Positions 6,296-7,989 of a DNA stretch of 7,989 nucleotides are shown here, piece by piece (the stretch's first letter is position 1; each line of letters opens with the position of its first letter). The DNA is taken from assembly GCA_017613475.1 (NCBI GenBank), contig JAGADT010000191.1:1-7989 (forward strand). Direction: 5' to 3'. The notes beneath the pieces are model-generated. The model did not search any database. It was not told the origin of the DNA and worked only from the letters and a program-made list of their open reading frames with translations. This DNA is from Desulfovibrionaceae bacterium. GTDB taxonomy: Bacteria; Desulfobacterota; Desulfovibrionia; Desulfovibrionales; Desulfovibrionaceae. The position numbers and the translations under genes are program-made.

Positions 6296-6541
6296 ATGAA
6301 ATATTTGATTATGGAAGATTTCGCGGGACTGCCTGTGCCTTTTCTCTTCCCCAACCGCGTGGACCACGCTGACATGCGCGACCAGCTGCCCTACGGCAAG
6401 GTGCTTGGCGCGGGCTACATCTCCCTGCAGGACGGGCAGTTTTGCTGCGAAGGCGGCAACACGGAACTGGGCGCCAACGCCCGCGCTGAAGATGCGGCCA
6501 TCATCCGCGAGGCACTGCTTGCTGCGGACAAGAAAGACTAG
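6296..6541 (+). CDS. Small protein of unknown function (81 residues)
   Basis: I do not recognise the family. The protein begins MKYLIMEDFAGLPVPFLFPN, continues with RVDHADMRDQLPYGKVLGAGYI, has a Cys-Cys pair in QFCCEGGN, and ends in an acidic/alanine-rich helix-like tail (ARAEDAAIIREALLAADKKD). It has no signal peptide or membrane helix and should be cytoplasmic. The reading frame has GC-rich third positions like its neighbours, which supports a real gene. The ATG at 6296 is preferred because AAAGGA (6283-6288) lies seven bases upstream; an in-frame GTG at 6251 would place the terminator-like hairpin at 6257-6282 inside the coding region and lacks a good ribosome binding site. It stands alone between pckA and a convergent hydrolase gene. 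Confidence 0.75.
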   Translation: MKYLIMEDFAGLPVPFLFPNRVDHADMRDQLPYGKVLGAGYISLQDGQFCCEGGNTELGANARAEDAAIIREALLAADKKD

Positions 6542-6570
6542 GCAGATTCAGCCCCCGGCAAATACAGGCA

Positions 6571-6603
6571 GGGCGCTGCGTGCCTCAAGCTGCAGCGGCG
6601 CCC
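6571..6603. terminator. Strong hairpin between convergent genes, possible bidirectional terminator
   Basis: GGGCGCTGC (6571-6579) pairs with GCGGCGCCC (6595-6603) over nine bases with one G-U pair and a 15-base loop. It lies between the stops of the small gene (6541) and the hydrolase gene (6621), where a shared terminator is expected. There is no T-run on either side, so it may act only as an RNA-stabilising 3' structure. Confidence 0.35.
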
Positions 6604-6620
6604 TGACTGCAAAGCACGGC

Positions 6621-7313
6621 TTAAAGCGTGAGGCTCTGCCCGGGACGCATTTCAAGCATCCTGCACGCAGGCGCTGCCTTGGCCAGCGCTGACTTAAGCG
6701 CCTCTGTGGACTGTGCCAGAACGGGGAACGTGCCCCAGTGCATGGGGACCATGGCCGGCGCTTTCAGCAGGCGGCAGGCATGCGCCGCCTGGAGCGCGTC
6801 CATGGTAAAGAAGCCGCCGCAGGGCAGCAGGGCAAGATCCAGCGGGTACAGCTCGCCAATCAGCTCCATGCCGGCAAAAATGCCCGTATCCCCGGCATGG
6901 TACAGGCGAAAGCCGCCGGGCATCGTCAGGACATAGCCCACAGGCGACCCTGATTCCGTGGTATGGAACGCCTGGGTCATGGTTATTGTCATGCCCTTAT
7001 GGGTAATGCTGCCGCCGATGTTGAAGCCGATCCCGGCTGGGATCAGCGATTTTTTCAGCCCCTTTGCCGCCAATGCCGCGCCAGTGCCGACCACGCAGGC
7101 GCAGAGCGCACCGTGCCTGTTGCACAGATTGACGGCATCGCCGACGTGATCGCCATGATCATGCGTAACAAGCACGGCATCCACCGGCGGAATATCCTCC
7201 GGCTTGACAGGGCAGCTGGGATTGCCCGTCACAAAAGGATCGATCAAAGCGGAAACACCGCCTTCCTCAACACGGAAACACGAATGGCCGTACCAGGTGA
7301 TGCTTACACTCAT
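6621..7313 (-). CDS. Metallo-beta-lactamase-fold metal-dependent hydrolase, UPF0173 family
   Basis: This 230-residue cytoplasmic protein has the features of the UPF0173 (YtkL-like) hydrolases, whose physiological substrate is not established. It opens with ITWYGHSCFRVE (His10 region) and LIDPF, the strand leading to the metal site. The signature THDHGDH (50-56) supplies His51, His53, Asp55 and His56. Further metal ligands are likely His117 (AFHT), Asp142 (HAGDTG) and His192 (PMHWGTFP), so the di-metal centre looks intact. The ATG at 7313 is chosen because GGAGG (7324-7320) is six bases upstream; an in-frame TTG at 7373 adds 20 residues unlike the family and lacks a ribosome binding site. It is convergent with the small gene at 6296 and divergent from the aminopeptidase gene. 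Its transcript may extend to the terminator at 6257. Confidence 0.9.
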   Translation of the reverse strand: MSVSITWYGHSCFRVEEGGVSALIDPFVTGNPSCPVKPEDIPPVDAVLVTHDHGDHVGDAVNLCNRHGALCACVVGTGAALAAKGLKKSLIPAGIGFNIGGSITHKGMTITMTQAFHTTESGSPVGYVLTMPGGFRLYHAGDTGIFAGMELIGELYPLDLALLPCGGFFTMDALQAAHACRLLKAPAMVPMHWGTFPVLAQSTEALKSALAKAAPACRMLEMRPGQSLTL

Positions 7314-7452
7314 AAAAAGCCTCCATGGCGGTATGCAGCGCCGCCTCTGCGTAAAAAAATAACGGTCCTGCAATGGTCGCTGTTCAAAAGCACTTTGTCA
7401 ATGCCGGCTGGCTGAACCTGCTGAAACAGCCCTCACCCTGCGCACGCCCGGC

Positions 7453-7477
7453 CTTTGCCGGCAGGTCCCCGGCAAAG
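7453..7477. repeat. Nine-pair inverted repeat in the hydrolase-aminopeptidase intergenic region
   Basis: CTTTGCCGG (7453-7461) and CCGGCAAAG (7469-7477) are perfect inverted repeats with a seven-base loop. No T-tract follows on either strand, so it is not a standard intrinsic terminator. It lies in the 277-base divergent spacer and could be a leader hairpin of pepA or an operator. I saw nothing else convincing in this spacer apart from the pepA ribosome binding site. Confidence 0.45.
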
Positions 7478-7590
7478 CTCCAGGGGGCCAGGCCGGCAGG
7501 ACGCCCAGCCCCTTATCCGCCAGGCAGGCCGCGCCGCAGAACAATCCAGCCTTGTGCCCTCGCCTGCCATACGTAAAAAGGAAAACGCTC

Positions 7591-7989
7591 ATGCAGCACG
7601 CCCCTCTCCCCCCTGCCTCCTGGAAATCCGCAGCGGCAGCCGTATTTCTTTTTGCTGGCACGGAACCAGCCTTCAGCCCCGCCCTTCAGAAGGCCGCCCC
7701 CTGGCTTAAGGATTCGCCCGGGCTTGCGGATTTCCACGCCGCAAAAGGCGAAGCCCTCATGCTCTACGGCCCCCAAAGCTCCCCCATGCCGCGAATCCTC
7801 CTCCTGGGGCTGGGCCAGCGCAAGGGACCGCTTGAAGACACGCTCTATGCCCTGCGCGATGCCGCTGCCAAAGCCTCCCGCCTCTGCCGTGAGGCGCGCC
7901 TGCCCAATTTCGCCTTCAGCCTGCCTGACCTCGCCGCGCTGGATGAGGATGCCGCTGACGGCAATGCCGCTGTCATCCTGCGCGAAGCC
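7591..7989 (+). CDS. pepA: Leucyl aminopeptidase (M17 family), N-terminal part; runs off right edge
   Basis: The first 133 residues are present and match the N-terminal regulatory domain of M17 leucine aminopeptidases, cytosolic hexameric di-metal exopeptidases that release N-terminal amino acids. Visible are RILLLGLGQRKG (about residues 68-79), equivalent to the family's LLVGLGK-type strand, and a following ALRDAAAKASRLCREA helix. The catalytic C-terminal domain with the metal ligands lies outside the window, so activity cannot be judged. The start at 7591 is supported by AAGGA (7578-7582), eight bases upstream. It is divergent from the hydrolase gene. The M17 call rests on the N-terminal domain only, which is the less conserved half. 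Confidence 0.75.
   Translation, partial: MQHAPLPPASWKSAAAAVFLFAGTEPAFSPALQKAAPWLKDSPGLADFHAAKGEALMLYGPQSSPMPRILLLGLGQRKGPLEDTLYALRDAAAKASRLCREARLPNFAFSLPDLAALDEDAADGNAAVILREA

Noticed and set aside
6116..6367. Minus-strand 83-codon open frame across the pckA terminator
   Set aside because: It spans the terminator hairpins at 6143-6173 and 6257-6282, with no ribosome binding site and no coherent protein character.
7396..7401. Perfect TTGACA on the minus strand upstream of the hydrolase gene
   Set aside because: No acceptable -10 hexamer occurs 15-19 bases downstream, so no promoter is called.

Overview
The window looks like a chromosomal segment of a GC-rich Gram-negative bacterium. The gene content, codon style and protein flavour fit a Desulfovibrionaceae-type sulfate/sulfite reducer. 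That placement is inference from protein resemblance and GC-rich third positions; no rRNA or other phylogenetic marker is present.

Left part (1-4239, minus strand) is a vitamin B12 uptake locus. Reading right to left it holds a possible promoter, a cobalamin riboswitch (3960-4175), a terminator-like hairpin with a U5 tract (3912-3940), a stem-loop next to the ribosome binding site, then btuB (TonB-dependent outer-membrane receptor), btuC (FecCD-type permease) and btuD (ABC ATPase, running off the left edge). btuC and btuD overlap as ATGA. The transporter family alone would not distinguish B12 from siderophore or heme; the riboswitch does. A periplasmic binding protein (btuF) is not in the window and may lie beyond the left edge.

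Middle part (4389-6119, plus strand) is a divergent gene for an ATP-type phosphoenolpyruvate carboxykinase of an atypical 576-residue form, closed by a clear intrinsic terminator. The roughly 540-base space between btuB and pckA holds the riboswitch, a perfect 8-bp inverted repeat at 4185-4203 and an AT-rich patch that may carry promoters.

Right part: a small conserved-looking 81-residue protein of unknown function (6296-6541, +) faces a UPF0173-type metallo-beta-lactamase-fold hydrolase (6621-7313, -). A well-formed intrinsic terminator on the minus strand (6257-6282) lies immediately upstream of the small gene's ribosome binding site, so minus-strand transcripts from the hydrolase gene may run antisense across the whole small gene. 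The window ends in the N-terminal domain of a leucyl aminopeptidase (M17) starting at 7591.

I found no mobile element, CRISPR array, tRNA or rRNA. Nothing here amounts to a clearly new system. The most useful points are the riboswitch with its layered expression platform, the antisense terminator arrangement, and the divergent carboxykinase subfamily.
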